64,000 nt of DNA from JBCCCJ01 sp039029315 (GCA_039029315.1 JBCCGK010000070.1:1-64000); one strand, 5' to 3'. Shown: positions 53,030 through 62,293, counted from the stretch's first letter. Notes: a model not told the origin generated them from the letters alone. Translations and numbers: made by a program.

Positions 53030-55657
53030 GTGGAATTCAAACAACAGCCTCTTCCGACTTCCACCAAGCGCACCATCTGGCGACCGTATGTGCTCATTAT
53101 CGGAACATTCTGTATCAGTTGTCTGATCTGTGCCATGATTGGCCTGGGATTGCTAAAACGAGCCTCCCCACATAGATATCAGCAATTTCTTACAGCTGTT
53201 TCTCAAACACCAGGAGCACTTGTTCGCTACATCAAGCATTCTCAGGCAGACATGCCTATCATCCACCTGAATGTGAAACATCTGAATCTTCAAAAGATGG
53301 CATTTGAGCGACATCAGTTTTTCATGGAAGAGAAGGACATTGATTTCCAGTTTGTTGCTGGTTCACTTCTGATGGATCAAAAAAAAGTTCCGATCAACAT
53401 TCGTCTGAAAGGAGACCGATATATTCATATCAGTGATCCACATAAGTGGTCTTTTCGGATTCATATCAAAGGAGAAGAATCGCTGCTGGGGATGAAATAC
53501 TTTTCGTTACATCGGGCAGGGGCAAGAAATTATCTCTACGAATGGCTCTTCCACCGACTTCTCAAAAAAGAAGGCTTTGTCGCACTGAGGTATGAGTTCG
53601 TTGAAGTACAACTCAATGGCAAATCTCTTGGAGTCTATGCAATGGAAGAGCATTTTGACAAACGACTAATTGAACACAGGCAATTCAGGGAAGGTCCAAT
53701 CCTCAAATTTGATGAAGACCTGACAGGCGATGTCTTGAACATGAGTGTGAGCAGACCATTTCGGCAAAAGCAATGGACGTCTCCTGAACAGAAAGCCATG
53801 CTTGAACGTGCCAGTTCTCTGCTCGAACATTTCAGAAGAGGAGAAGCTGGAATTGCAGAAGTCTTCGATCTAGATAAAATGGCAACATTTTTTGCCATTA
53901 CAGATGTACTTAGTGTACGGCATGGGAGTTTTTGGAAATCCATTCGTTTCTATTACAACCCTCTTTCGGATCGACTTGAACCAATCGGATTTGATGGGCA
54001 TTTTCAACCAGAAGTGGCACCAGGTTTTTTTCTTGCAGCTCAATCGAGCCAGCGGCCCCATATTCCCTTCCATCGCGAAGGGTCCAGTTGGTATGATCAT
54101 GTATTTTTTCCAAAAGATACCGTAGAACCAGTATTTTTCGCTGCATATATTCAGGCGCTCCAACGATTCTCTGAAGGAGAATATATCGACCATTTTTGGG
54201 AAGAAGTAGAAGATGAATTGTCGCAGAATCTTTCGAGGATCTATTCTGATTATCCGACTGAGGCGGATCATCTGTTCTGGTATGGCCCGGATATGCATTT
54301 CTTTTCCAACACTTTTTTTTATGAAAAAAAGCAATTCATCCAAACGGAATTGCATCCCTTCAAACATATGGTTCTTGCCTTTCAGGACACCCTTGTAGAT
54401 AGGACAATTCATCTTGAGGTCACGAATGTTCATACCCTTCCACAACAAGTCAAAACTCTCTATATCGATAGTCTGACTGTCCCACTTCCCACTCCACATC
54501 TCCTTCTCCCAAGAGCTCTGACGGATTTCATCTCATACACACCAGGATACCAGCGAATCTCGATTAAGCTACCTGCACATATTTCCTGGCACGATTCTCT
54601 ATGGCATTCCCTTCGGCTGGGATATAGTGTCCTGGGAATATCCAAGGAGCAAATCACCCAGCTTGCTCCCTGGAGGCGTGAAGTTCCCTTCCCGCACCCC
54701 CAATCCTTGATGCATGCGCCTGCCAATCAGACTCAATTTCCTTTTATCAACACTGATGTCCCTAACAAGCAGATCGTCTTCCAAAGTGGGAGTTGGGAAC
54801 TCACTGAGGACCTCATTTTGCCAAAAGGATTTCGGATCGTTATGGGGCCAAAGACAAAGCTGGATCTTCTCAATGGGGCTTCTATTCTGAGTCATAGCCC
54901 ATTGATATGGCAGGGGTCAAATGACAGTCCTATACGGCTTCTCAGTTCGGATAGTAGTGGGCAAGGAATCTTTGTCTTTCAAGCAGATTCCAGCTCCCGG
55001 CTGTCTCATGTGATCTTCTCACAATTGTCGCCCCCTCGACAGGCATCCTGGGGATTGAGTGGAGCTGTCAGCTTCTATGAGTCTGATGTGCTATTTGAGG
55101 ATGTCCATTGGCAATCCTGTAGGGGAGAAGATGGGCTAAATCTCATCCGGTCGACATTCGAGTTAAGTCATTGTTATTTTGATGAATCGGAATCCGATGC
55201 ACTGGATATCGATTTTTGTGTAGGAGAGATCCGGGAATGCTGGTTGCGAAATTCAGGGAACGATGCTCTGGATATCTCTGGCTCTACGGTGCTTCTTGCT
55301 GGACTCACAATCTCACGGGCTGGGGACAAAGGCATAAGCATAGGAGAAGATTCACGGGTAGAGGCACACCAACTCTTCATTGGAGGTTCGCGCACAGGAA
55401 TGGCCATCAAAGATCACTCTAGTCTGAATGCCACACAGGTTCGTCTGGATTCCTGCCAAACGGGCTGGGCTTTGTATGAAAAAAAATCTGAATATGGCCC
55501 TGCTACTGCTTCCCTGCAAGCTGTTGTTCATAAAGCGCTTGGAACGCCTTATTTGATCGAACGTGGATCTACTTGCTTGCTGAATGCACACGCCCTGCCA
55601 GCGACCGAAGAAGCGGTTCGCCAGAAGGTAGACGATTTGGTTGTCAGTGAGAAATAA
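53030..55657 (+). CDS. CotH kinase family protein with C-terminal beta-helix
   Basis: 875 residues from GTG 53030. One N-terminal membrane anchor (YVLIIGTFCISCLICAMIGLG), then the CotH kinase-like fold: RLKGDRYIHISDPHKWSFRI, LLGMKYFSLHRAGARNYLYE, LRYEFVEVQLNGKSLGVYAM, EEHFDKRLIE, and RFYYNPLSDRLEPIGFDGHF (the acidic metal-binding part). Residues ~560-850 form a right-handed beta-helix (LDIDFCVGEIRECWLRNSGN; DALDISGSTVLLAGLTISRA). CotH proteins are atypical kinases that phosphorylate proteins; the beta-helix suggests action on, or binding of, a surface polymer. Third gene in the dgkA operon. Its end overlaps the convergent protease gene by 14 bp. Confidence 0.88.
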   Translation: MEFKQQPLPTSTKRTIWRPYVLIIGTFCISCLICAMIGLGLLKRASPHRYQQFLTAVSQTPGALVRYIKHSQADMPIIHLNVKHLNLQKMAFERHQFFMEEKDIDFQFVAGSLLMDQKKVPINIRLKGDRYIHISDPHKWSFRIHIKGEESLLGMKYFSLHRAGARNYLYEWLFHRLLKKEGFVALRYEFVEVQLNGKSLGVYAMEEHFDKRLIEHRQFREGPILKFDEDLTGDVLNMSVSRPFRQKQWTSPEQKAMLERASSLLEHFRRGEAGIAEVFDLDKMATFFAITDVLSVRHGSFWKSIRFYYNPLSDRLEPIGFDGHFQPEVAPGFFLAAQSSQRPHIPFHREGSSWYDHVFFPKDTVEPVFFAAYIQALQRFSEGEYIDHFWEEVEDELSQNLSRIYSDYPTEADHLFWYGPDMHFFSNTFFYEKKQFIQTELHPFKHMVLAFQDTLVDRTIHLEVTNVHTLPQQVKTLYIDSLTVPLPTPHLLLPRALTDFISYTPGYQRISIKLPAHISWHDSLWHSLRLGYSVLGISKEQITQLAPWRREVPFPHPQSLMHAPANQTQFPFINTDVPNKQIVFQSGSWELTEDLILPKGFRIVMGPKTKLDLLNGASILSHSPLIWQGSNDSPIRLLSSDSSGQGIFVFQADSSSRLSHVIFSQLSPPRQASWGLSGAVSFYESDVLFEDVHWQSCRGEDGLNLIRSTFELSHCYFDESESDALDIDFCVGEIRECWLRNSGNDALDISGSTVLLAGLTISRAGDKGISIGEDSRVEAHQLFIGGSRTGMAIKDHSSLNATQVRLDSCQTGWALYEKKSEYGPATASLQAVVHKALGTPYLIERGSTCLLNAHALPATEEAVRQKVDDLVVSEK

Positions 55658-57779
55658 TCATCTTTGTATGCCTCACGGATTGGCCGATCTGGATTTTGAC
55701 AAGATAGACTGCATTGGGCAAATTGTTTGTTTCGACATTCACCTCAAATACGTCCGGAATGCCTTGATAAATATTGTGTTGCAATTGCCTCCCCCTGATA
55801 TCAAAAAGATATATCTCGATATCCTGAGTTCGATCCATGAAGACCCTCACCTTGAAATTTCCATCATTGGGATTGGGCAAGAGAGTGAACAAAAAATCAT
55901 GTCCTACAGTATCCTCCGGCTCCTCCCAGATCGGTATACATGAGCCTTCAATGGTGATGTCGTCGATATAAATGTCATTTCCAAAACCATTGTAGGTCTC
56001 AAATTTCAGTCGGGTCTCACTCGTCCCGATCAAACCAGCAAGATTGATCGTCGCACAATCAGCCCAGGCACTCCCTTCCTGGCACCAATCGGATCGATTG
56101 TCAGGGACGAAGCGTTCATTTAGCGCCGAATTGGTTGCAAAAATCTGCGATCCGTCTTCTCTGGCTTCGAAAATTCTATCTCGATAGGTTTGGCCTCCAT
56201 CACGAGAGGCATAAATGATCAAAGAATCTCTGTCTCCAATGCTGGTCTGTCGATAGGCATGGCCAAAACTCAGAACTGCTCCTTTGTATCCACTCAGGTC
56301 AAGGACCGGAGATATCAGGCCATCTCTTTCCCCTGAAATGGTGTAGTCATATAAATTGATCCCTATCGCAACCTGCCCGGAATCAACCCCATCAATCAAC
56401 TCCAGGTCCCAGGTAATCCGGTTGTCTGGATTCTCGATTTCCCAGCGGGACAATCCCTCTTCGAAATTTTCAAAAAAGATGGTTTTTGATCCTGTGGTAT
56501 CCACTTCGATATAAGCCTCACGAAAAAGGGTGTCAGTGCCAAAATCATTCCTGGCAATGAGTTCGACAGAATACATGCCAGTTTTGTCATAACTGATGAC
56601 GGGCCTCGATAGGGTTGAGGTAGCAGGATTTCCTCCTGGGAAGCGCCAACTAAAGGAAGAGGGGATATTTCCTTCATTTGCTTCAAATCGAACAGTGCTT
56701 CCTTCACAAACAAATTGGCGATTGCTCACAAACTGAGCGATCGGAGGGGCCTCTCCTGTACATGCTTTGGATTCGGATAGAGAGAACCGTCTCGAAGCAT
56801 GGATCATCGCTGTCCGCATCCTGCCCTTCTGACAGACAGTAAACATATTCATGCAGGTGTCGTCAGAATAATCCATATAATTGTTCACCATTTCCAAAAC
56901 GCCACAAGGGCTTTCTGGATCAGGACAACCATAATTCGGTTCATCTGTTAAGGGAGTATCATCACAGTAATCATCCACGTCACAGTTGCCATCTCCCCAG
57001 ATATGCCACAATCCAAGCCAATGTCCCACCTCATGAGTGGTTGTCCGACCTCTATTGTATGGCGCCCGAGCTGAGCCTATTCGTCCAAATGCTGTAGGGG
57101 CAATGACCACTCCGTCCGTAGCGGCAGGTCCATGATTGGGACTCAGATCCGGCAGGCTTGAAAAATTGGGAAGTTGTGCAAATCCGAGAAAATCGTTGGA
57201 GAGTTCAGCAGTCCACACATTCATATACTGCTCGGGGTCCCAGAACTCCTGCACCATCATCTGTTGTTTTACCTCGCCAATGCTATAGGGAGGCTCACCC
57301 CAATTCTTATCATTTCGATTAATCCGGTGAATTCCAGGCTCTTCTAGAATCAACCCCTGAGGATTGACTGCGGCCAAACAAAATTCAAGTTCAATATCTG
57401 CTCCATTCGGATGTGTGTTGTGGCCAGGAGTACCAATCAGCCTGCGATAGTCCTCATTGAGAACATCGATCTGGGATTGAACTTGCTCTGCAGAGATATT
57501 GGTGCCAAATCCAATCGGTTCGCCATCGTGGACAATATGAACAATCACTGGAATGGTCAGGACGCCATCATCACGGATGCTGTGATGAATCATCTGTTCT
57601 TGCATCCATCGTTCTTGCACCTCTCTATTGGGCCAATTTGGATAATGTTGTTGATTCCAGGACTCAGCTTCATTCGTTGCACAACGAATGGGTTGCGAAA
57701 ATGAAGTTTTCACCAGGAGGATACTTATAATCCAACAGGTAGAGAAGAGGATTTGAGGAGGTAAGGAAAGCCGGGACAT
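55644..57779 (-). CDS. T9SS-exported M43 (pappalysin/cytophagalysin) metalloprotease
   Basis: 711 residues from ATG 57779 (MSRLSLPPQILFSTCWIISI), which starts a signal peptide. Pro-region to ~residue 90, then the M43 domain with IPVIVHIVHDGEPIG and the zinc site TTHEVGHWLGLWHIWGD (~245-262), CDDTPLTDEPNYGCPD and NNYMDYSDDTCMNMFT with the Met-turn. A PKD-like domain (FSWRFPGGNPATSTLSRPVI) is followed by a jelly-roll (WEIENPDNRITWDLELIDGV onwards) and a T9SS type A sorting domain (FTLLPNPNDGNFKVRVFMDR). An active secreted protease is expected. Divergent from nothing; the next gene to the right is on the same strand. Confidence 0.93.
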   Translation of the reverse strand: MSRLSLPPQILFSTCWIISILLVKTSFSQPIRCATNEAESWNQQHYPNWPNREVQERWMQEQMIHHSIRDDGVLTIPVIVHIVHDGEPIGFGTNISAEQVQSQIDVLNEDYRRLIGTPGHNTHPNGADIELEFCLAAVNPQGLILEEPGIHRINRNDKNWGEPPYSIGEVKQQMMVQEFWDPEQYMNVWTAELSNDFLGFAQLPNFSSLPDLSPNHGPAATDGVVIAPTAFGRIGSARAPYNRGRTTTHEVGHWLGLWHIWGDGNCDVDDYCDDTPLTDEPNYGCPDPESPCGVLEMVNNYMDYSDDTCMNMFTVCQKGRMRTAMIHASRRFSLSESKACTGEAPPIAQFVSNRQFVCEGSTVRFEANEGNIPSSFSWRFPGGNPATSTLSRPVISYDKTGMYSVELIARNDFGTDTLFREAYIEVDTTGSKTIFFENFEEGLSRWEIENPDNRITWDLELIDGVDSGQVAIGINLYDYTISGERDGLISPVLDLSGYKGAVLSFGHAYRQTSIGDRDSLIIYASRDGGQTYRDRIFEAREDGSQIFATNSALNERFVPDNRSDWCQEGSAWADCATINLAGLIGTSETRLKFETYNGFGNDIYIDDITIEGSCIPIWEEPEDTVGHDFLFTLLPNPNDGNFKVRVFMDRTQDIEIYLFDIRGRQLQHNIYQGIPDVFEVNVETNNLPNAVYLVKIQIGQSVRHTKMIISH

Positions 57780-57782
57780 ACC

Positions 57783-57790
57783 CAAAAATA
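57783..57790 (-). promoter_or_regulatory. -7-like box 3 nt before the M43 protease start (TATTTTTG)
   Basis: Exact TAnnTTTG match on the reverse strand, with only GGT between it and ATG 57779. A second exact box, TACCTTTG, lies at 57883-57876 and would give a ~90-nt leader. Which one is used cannot be told from sequence. Confidence 0.45.
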
Positions 57791-57994
57791 AGAAGAATAA
57801 CGATTCAAAAGTGTCTGGCAAGCAATAAAATCATTCTTGCTCGTTGATTGTTCTTAAATAGACCCGCTAGAATCTCAAAGGTATGCTTTCCTGTTTTAGG
57901 GAAGAAGGGGGAAAAAATTCCATAAAAAAATAAAAGGGTGACCCAAGGCCAGCCCTTTCCGAGAGAAGAACCAAATGTACCAAGCCACAAGGGC

Positions 57995-58648
57995 TTAGGC
58001 AGCAACCTGCTCGAATCTTTCCATCTCGTGGAGCTGTAATTCGCGCACGGGATGGATGCTTAATTCATGATTGGCTGATGTATATAGCAAGTCCGAGATA
58101 CGTCTTAGATTGGCATTGGGATTGAGCCAAAGGGCTTCATATTTTTTGGGTAAAACCAAAGGCATTTGTAATCCGAATCGCGTCATCTCTCCATTGGAGG
58201 GAGTGGTTACAATGGAAAAGGTATGAAGAGTAGATCCATCTTTTTGTCGGGAACTATCATAGATTCCTGCAAAACAAAAAGTCGCTTCATCTGGTCTGGC
58301 TAATTTGAATGTCTGTTTGCTAGGAATGCTGGCGGCCTCAACATAGTATCCATCGGCAGGAATCAAACATCGCTGTCGACGGACAGGGATTTGGTACACA
58401 GTATGATTGAAGAGATGATCTGCTGCTGCGTAGGGTCGTCCTTTTGTGGGACGGGAAGGCTTGGACCAGGCAGGAATCAATCCCCACCGAAAAAACTTCA
58501 ATCTCAATTGCTCATATTCCTTAATCAGAACAGGGGCAAATTGATCTGCATGAAACTTCCCTCCTTCCAACAAGCGAAGAGCGGGCAAACGGACTTCGTT
58601 GAGATTGGTAGGTTGATATTGTGAGTTGAATGTGTAAGTGGCCAACAT
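57995..58648 (-). CDS. SRAP (YedK/HMCES) family protein lacking the catalytic residues
   Basis: 217 residues from ATG 58648. The SRAP fold is recognisable: RWGLIPAWSK, VRRQRCLIPADGYY, FCFAGIYD, TFSIVTTPSN, MPLVLP and ALWLNP. YedK/HMCES cross-links to abasic DNA through Cys2 of MCGRYT. Here the start is MLATYTFN, so Cys2 is Leu and CGR is LAT. NARSET becomes YAAADH (Asn to Tyr), the Glu of DGFYEW becomes Val (DGYYVE), and the His before MP becomes Gly (RFGLQMP). The frame, promoter and length are intact, so it is a pseudo-enzyme rather than a pseudogene. A GTG at 58672 lies at the transcription start and is rejected. Confidence 0.85.
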   Translation of the reverse strand: MLATYTFNSQYQPTNLNEVRLPALRLLEGGKFHADQFAPVLIKEYEQLRLKFFRWGLIPAWSKPSRPTKGRPYAAADHLFNHTVYQIPVRRQRCLIPADGYYVEAASIPSKQTFKLARPDEATFCFAGIYDSSRQKDGSTLHTFSIVTTPSNGEMTRFGLQMPLVLPKKYEALWLNPNANLRRISDLLYTSANHELSIHPVRELQLHEMERFEQVAA

Positions 58649-58673
58649 AGCTTCCTTTTTTTTGATTGACACC

Positions 58674-58704
58674 CAAATATACTATCATTTTTAGTTAAAG
58701 CAAA
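58674..58704 (-). promoter_or_regulatory. Promoter of the SRAP-like gene
   Basis: Reverse strand TTTG (58704-58701), 19 nt, TATATTTG (58681-58674): an exact consensus promoter. Transcription should start near 58668; AAGGAAG before ATG 58648 may serve as a ribosome-binding site. Confidence 0.75.
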
Positions 58705-58816
58705 TTTTATTGGTAATAATTCTACTTTTTTAGCATAGATTTCCTTTGAATAACAAAAAACGGCCTACCACAATTCCAGCAGGCTTCTTTTGGGAACATG
58801 GCACAACATGTAAATA

Positions 58817-59093
58817 CTAAAGAGATTGGCGAATTGATCCGAAACGGAACTTCAAGGAAGTATTCCCTGTACGGCTCTTCTCATAAAATCCAAAGGGGTT
58901 CATGAACTCATTCTCTGACATATCAGGATTGCCCAGGACATTAGGTTCCTGTTCTGCGATGTACTGACAATGTTCTTGTTGAAGTTCCAGATCAAGGTGG
59001 TTTTGCCTGTCCTTGAGATCATAGCCTGGGCTATCATGCAGTGTTTGTTAATCCGATCAATCCAATGATCAGAATGCGTGTTGAACGCAACAT
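58817..59093 (-). pseudogene. Small secreted protein, frameshifted
   Basis: ATG 59093 opens a signal peptide (MLRSTRILIIGLIGLTNTA) that stops at a TGA. One frame over, starting at the same point, the reading continues without a stop for ~73 codons (LHDSPGYDLKDRQNHLDLEL to KFRFGSIRQSL, TAG at 58817-58819), with good codon use and no start of its own. Removing one base near 59035 joins both into a 91-residue exported protein. Either a real frameshift mutation or a base-call error in AACAAACAC. The mature part has a single Cys (EHCQY) and no known domain. Confidence 0.65.
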
Positions 59094-59096
59094 GTT

Positions 59097-59166
59097 CTGA
59101 ATCAAGAGAACATTTTCAGCTTGTTGTCCATGAAAAAAATCACGGCACAAAGCTCTCTTGATTCAG
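59097..59166 (-). promoter_or_regulatory. 13-bp inverted repeat in front of the frameshifted gene
   Basis: CTGAATCAAGAGA (59097-59109) and TCTCTTGATTCAG (59154-59166), perfect, 44-nt spacer. On the reverse strand it ends 3 nt before ATG 59093. It could be an operator pair or a leader hairpin; it has no U-tract in either direction. It lies between the YyaL-like gene and the small gene. Confidence 0.6.
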
Positions 59167-59223
59167 TGGAAATATCGGTTATGGAATGAGTTAGCTTTAA
59201 TGAAATGATCTGATCCCAAACAT

Positions 59224-61317
59224 TCATTTCATCAGTTCGAGGGCTTTGCTCACTTCCTCTACAGGAAATTTGCACGCTTTGTTTTGACAGACATAGATAA
59301 AGGTGGCTCCCGGAACTCGTTTGTATTGAAGAAGTTCCAATTTGCCTTCATCTTTTCCTCCTAATACAAACATCCGCGGCAAGAAGTGTTCATCTAATTC
59401 TTTTCGAAGCTCCACCGCACGCTCTCCCACAATTGCCACTTCAAAGGGAGGATATGCGAAGTAAGCCAGAAGTTTGGCCCAATTGGCATAGAAAGCACCA
59501 TTTTGCTGAAGATCAGGATACACATTGTTGAGCATCTGTTCGGCGCGGTCAATATAGTCCTGCTTATACAGATAGGTTCCCAACAGAAACAAGCCTTTGG
59601 CGAGAGAGGAATTCGAACTTGGAATTACATTGTCAGGAATTTCACGAGATCTGGTAATCAATTCCTCATCCTGGTCAGAGGTAAAGTAGTACATTCCCGA
59701 AGACACATCAAAAAAGTGTTCACTGACATACGTCATCAATTGATCGGCTTCAAACAGCCACTGCTCCTCAAATGTAGCCTGATACAAGGCGATGAAGGCT
59801 TCGATGGTAAAGCTATAATCATCGAGGAAGCCATTGATGCTGGATACATCATCTTTGTAGATTCTGTTCAATCCGCCATCTTCTCGCAGCATCTTTTCCT
59901 GGAGAAAGGCAGCATTCCTTTTGGCTGTCTGCAGGAATCTCTCTTCTCCAAAAACCCGATAGGCATCCACATATCCTTTGATCATCAAGGCATTCCAGGC
60001 TGTCAGGGTTTTGTCGTCCAATCCTGGACGAATCCTCCTTGCTCTGGTTTCCAGCAATTTAGGTTTGCTTCGGGCAATCAGGTCTGTCAAGTCAGATTCT
60101 TCCATGCCCAGTTTTTTGGCCAGGTCCGCATGAGATTTGGTTTGGTACAAGATATTGCTGTGTTCCCAATTTCCCTTGGCAGATACATTGAAGTAGGTGT
60201 TGAATGCCGCAGCATCGGCTCCCAGAACCTCCGTGATTTCGGCCTCGGTCCATACATAATACTTTCCTTCTTCTCCTTCACTATCTGCATCCAAAGAAGT
60301 AAAGAAACTTCCTTCCTCCGACAACAATTCACGTTCAACGAAGTCCAGGGTTTCATACACCACTCTTTTATAGGCATCTTTTCGGGTCAATTGCCATGCC
60401 TGTGCATAGAGGCTCACCAATTGGGAATTGTCATAGAGCATTTTCTCAAAATGGGGCAATTTCCAAACAGCATCGGTTGAATAGCGGGCAAATCCTCCCC
60501 CAACTTGATCATAAATCCCTCCGGCAAGCATTTCATCCAGGCTTACTTCTACAGCTTTCAATGCCTTTTCTTCTCCTGAAATAGCATAATACTGTAACAA
60601 AAACTCATGGATCTTGGGCATGGGGAATTTGGGGGCTCTATCCAGGCCACCTTTTTTGTAATCGAGATTGGCAGACAAATTCGCAAATACTTCGTCCACA
60701 TGATCAGCAGAGAAAGTCACCTCATTGGGATTCACTCCCAGGACATCCATTTTTTGGATACCCGCAGTAATCTGGCTTGCAGCCTCTTCAAGTTTTTCGG
60801 GCTCTTGTTCCTTCAGTCGAACAAAATAACTGAGCAATTGTGTCCAACGATCTTTAGGGAAATAGGTTCCGCCAAAAAATGGGCGACCATCCGGGAAGGC
60901 AACAGCATTCAGTGGCCAACCTGTATTGCCTGTAGCCATGGCGGCAGCATTCATATAAATCTGGTCTATATCGGGTCGCTCTTCCTTGTCGACTTTGATG
61001 GACACAAAATGCTCATTCATAAGCCGGGCAACTGCTGTGTCTTCAAAGGATTCATGCTCCATCACATGACACCAATGACAGGCAGAATATCCTACACTGA
61101 TGATGAGAAATTTATCTTCCTTTTTGGCTTTCTGCAATGCTTCCTCGCCCCAGGGATACCAGTTGACGGGATTGTGAGCATGCTGAAGCAGATAAGGGCT
61201 GCTGCTATTGATCAACGCATTCGTATAGACATGATCTCCACTATGGGATAGTTGGGTCTGGCTGTTGCAGGCTGTCAAAACCAGAATGAGGAGGAGAAAA
61301 AGGGATTTTTTCAGCAT
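59224..61317 (-). CDS. YyaL/SPATA20-type thioredoxin-fold lipoprotein
   Basis: 697 residues, a full-length member of the DUF255 family. Lipoprotein signal MLKKSLFLLLILVLTACNSQ (Cys ~17) is unusual, since most homologs are cytosolic. Thioredoxin-like domain: SPYLLQHAHNPVNWYPWGEE, SVGYSACHWCHVMEHESFED with the CxxC, and VKVDKEERPDIDQIYM. Then an (alpha/alpha)6-barrel: GGIYDQVGGGFARYSTDAVW, HFEKMLYDNSQLVSLY, DADSEGEEGKYYVWTEAEI and LDDKTLTAWNALMIKGY. The biochemical role of the family is not settled. ATG 61317 lies 4 nt from a TATCTTTG box. Confidence 0.92.
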   Translation of the reverse strand: MLKKSLFLLLILVLTACNSQTQLSHSGDHVYTNALINSSSPYLLQHAHNPVNWYPWGEEALQKAKKEDKFLIISVGYSACHWCHVMEHESFEDTAVARLMNEHFVSIKVDKEERPDIDQIYMNAAAMATGNTGWPLNAVAFPDGRPFFGGTYFPKDRWTQLLSYFVRLKEQEPEKLEEAASQITAGIQKMDVLGVNPNEVTFSADHVDEVFANLSANLDYKKGGLDRAPKFPMPKIHEFLLQYYAISGEEKALKAVEVSLDEMLAGGIYDQVGGGFARYSTDAVWKLPHFEKMLYDNSQLVSLYAQAWQLTRKDAYKRVVYETLDFVERELLSEEGSFFTSLDADSEGEEGKYYVWTEAEITEVLGADAAAFNTYFNVSAKGNWEHSNILYQTKSHADLAKKLGMEESDLTDLIARSKPKLLETRARRIRPGLDDKTLTAWNALMIKGYVDAYRVFGEERFLQTAKRNAAFLQEKMLREDGGLNRIYKDDVSSINGFLDDYSFTIEAFIALYQATFEEQWLFEADQLMTYVSEHFFDVSSGMYYFTSDQDEELITRSREIPDNVIPSSNSSLAKGLFLLGTYLYKQDYIDRAEQMLNNVYPDLQQNGAFYANWAKLLAYFAYPPFEVAIVGERAVELRKELDEHFLPRMFVLGGKDEGKLELLQYKRVPGATFIYVCQNKACKFPVEEVSKALELMK

Positions 61318-61321
61318 AGGG

Positions 61322-61329
61322 CAAAGATA
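61322..61329 (-). promoter_or_regulatory. -7 promoter box of the YyaL-like gene (TATCTTTG)
   Basis: Exact TAnnTTTG match on the reverse strand with CCCT between it and ATG 61317; the mRNA would begin at the start codon. Confidence 0.6.
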
Positions 61330-61424
61330 CGATTAATCTCCAGGTTCTCTCCCCATGACAGATGAATTGGCCAGCAAAGGAGGCGGTGCCGCACAAGCAT
61401 GTTTTCAGGAAACCTCGTTCACGA

Positions 61425-61901
61425 TCATCCTTGCAAACAATCAATGACCACCTTCAGGAAAATCATCATCATTCCTTTGTTTTCATCCTGAATGGCTTCA
61501 TCTTCCATGACAGATTCTATCACAAATCCCAGAATGGCAGGCTGTGCATAGTTGGATTGAAGTTGCTGGGCAAATTCAAAAAAGCCCTCCTCGGATTCGA
61601 TGGCCAAATACTCAAGCATAGCCATATTGGTTGTTTCTACCTGATCCAGTGTTTCTTCACTGACCTTCGGTAGTGGGCTAGGGGAATGAGACATCATCTT
61701 CCAGATCCCCGCACCAAAAAACAACAAAATCTCGCGCTCATCCTGATCAAAATCGCCTTCTCCCATTGCCATGAGGTAGGCGAGAATCAACGGTTGTTCG
61801 GTAGCAAGCTGATCGATCAGGGACATAATTTCTCGCTCATCTTCTAAATGAAACAACCAATCTGCGACCTGATCAACAATTTGGGCGGAAATGAATGACA
61901 T
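61425..61901 (-). CDS. Small acidic hypothetical protein
   Basis: 158 residues. All-helical, Glu/Asp/Met-rich, pI clearly acidic (FHLEDEREIMSLIDQLATEQ; MGEGDFDQDEREILLFFGAG; MEDEAIQDENKGMMMIFLKV). The acidic GDFDQDERE loop resembles the D-x-x-xxE motif of TerB-like domains, but the match is weak. No signal or membrane helix. It lies ~100 bp upstream of the YyaL-like gene in the same direction, which nonetheless has its own promoter box. Function unknown. Confidence 0.65.
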   Translation of the reverse strand: MSFISAQIVDQVADWLFHLEDEREIMSLIDQLATEQPLILAYLMAMGEGDFDQDEREILLFFGAGIWKMMSHSPSPLPKVSEETLDQVETTNMAMLEYLAIESEEGFFEFAQQLQSNYAQPAILGFVIESVMEDEAIQDENKGMMMIFLKVVIDCLQG

Positions 61902-62236
61902 GGAATCTTAATGAAGTGAAACACCTGGCTTGGACAACAATCGTATTCATCCTCCCTGAAAGACGACAATTTTCAGGCATTTGTGAATGGATACATCTAC
62001 CATTCTCCAAAAAACAAGCTGTAATATAAAGAGGCTTGCTCCCCGGTTCAAACTCTTTTTTCCCCGGTTCATCTTGCGATTTTTCATTTTCAGCAAACTC
62101 TCTTGACCTTTTTCGCGTTTATCTCGTTACAACAAGTGAAGATCCTTTAGTAAAAAAGTATCTCACTTCATCAACAAACAAACACAGAAACATATATAAA
62201 GAAACTGGTTTTAGTTAGTTGTGTATGTATGGGAAG

Positions 62237-62269
62237 CGTCGTCAGACTGATCGTTTGGCGGCGTTTTTT
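62237..62269 (+). terminator. Terminator-like hairpin upstream of pgi
   Basis: Stem CGTCGTCA (62237-62244) / TGGCGGCG (62256-62263) with two G-T pairs, followed by TTTTTT. It lies 25 nt before the pgi -7 box; no upstream + strand gene is known, so it may close a short leader or small RNA. Confidence 0.45.
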
Positions 62270-62293
62270 ATTGATTCTTCCAATCGGTGTTTC

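Noticed and set aside
59503..60480. 325-codon open frame on the + strand
   Set aside because: Antisense to the catalytic-looking core of the YyaL-like gene; no recognisable domain and biased residue content.
62041..62075. Direct repeat CCCCGGTTCA as an operator for pgi
   Set aside because: Two copies ~23 bp apart lie more than 200 bp upstream of the pgi promoter box and closer to nothing known; could be chance.
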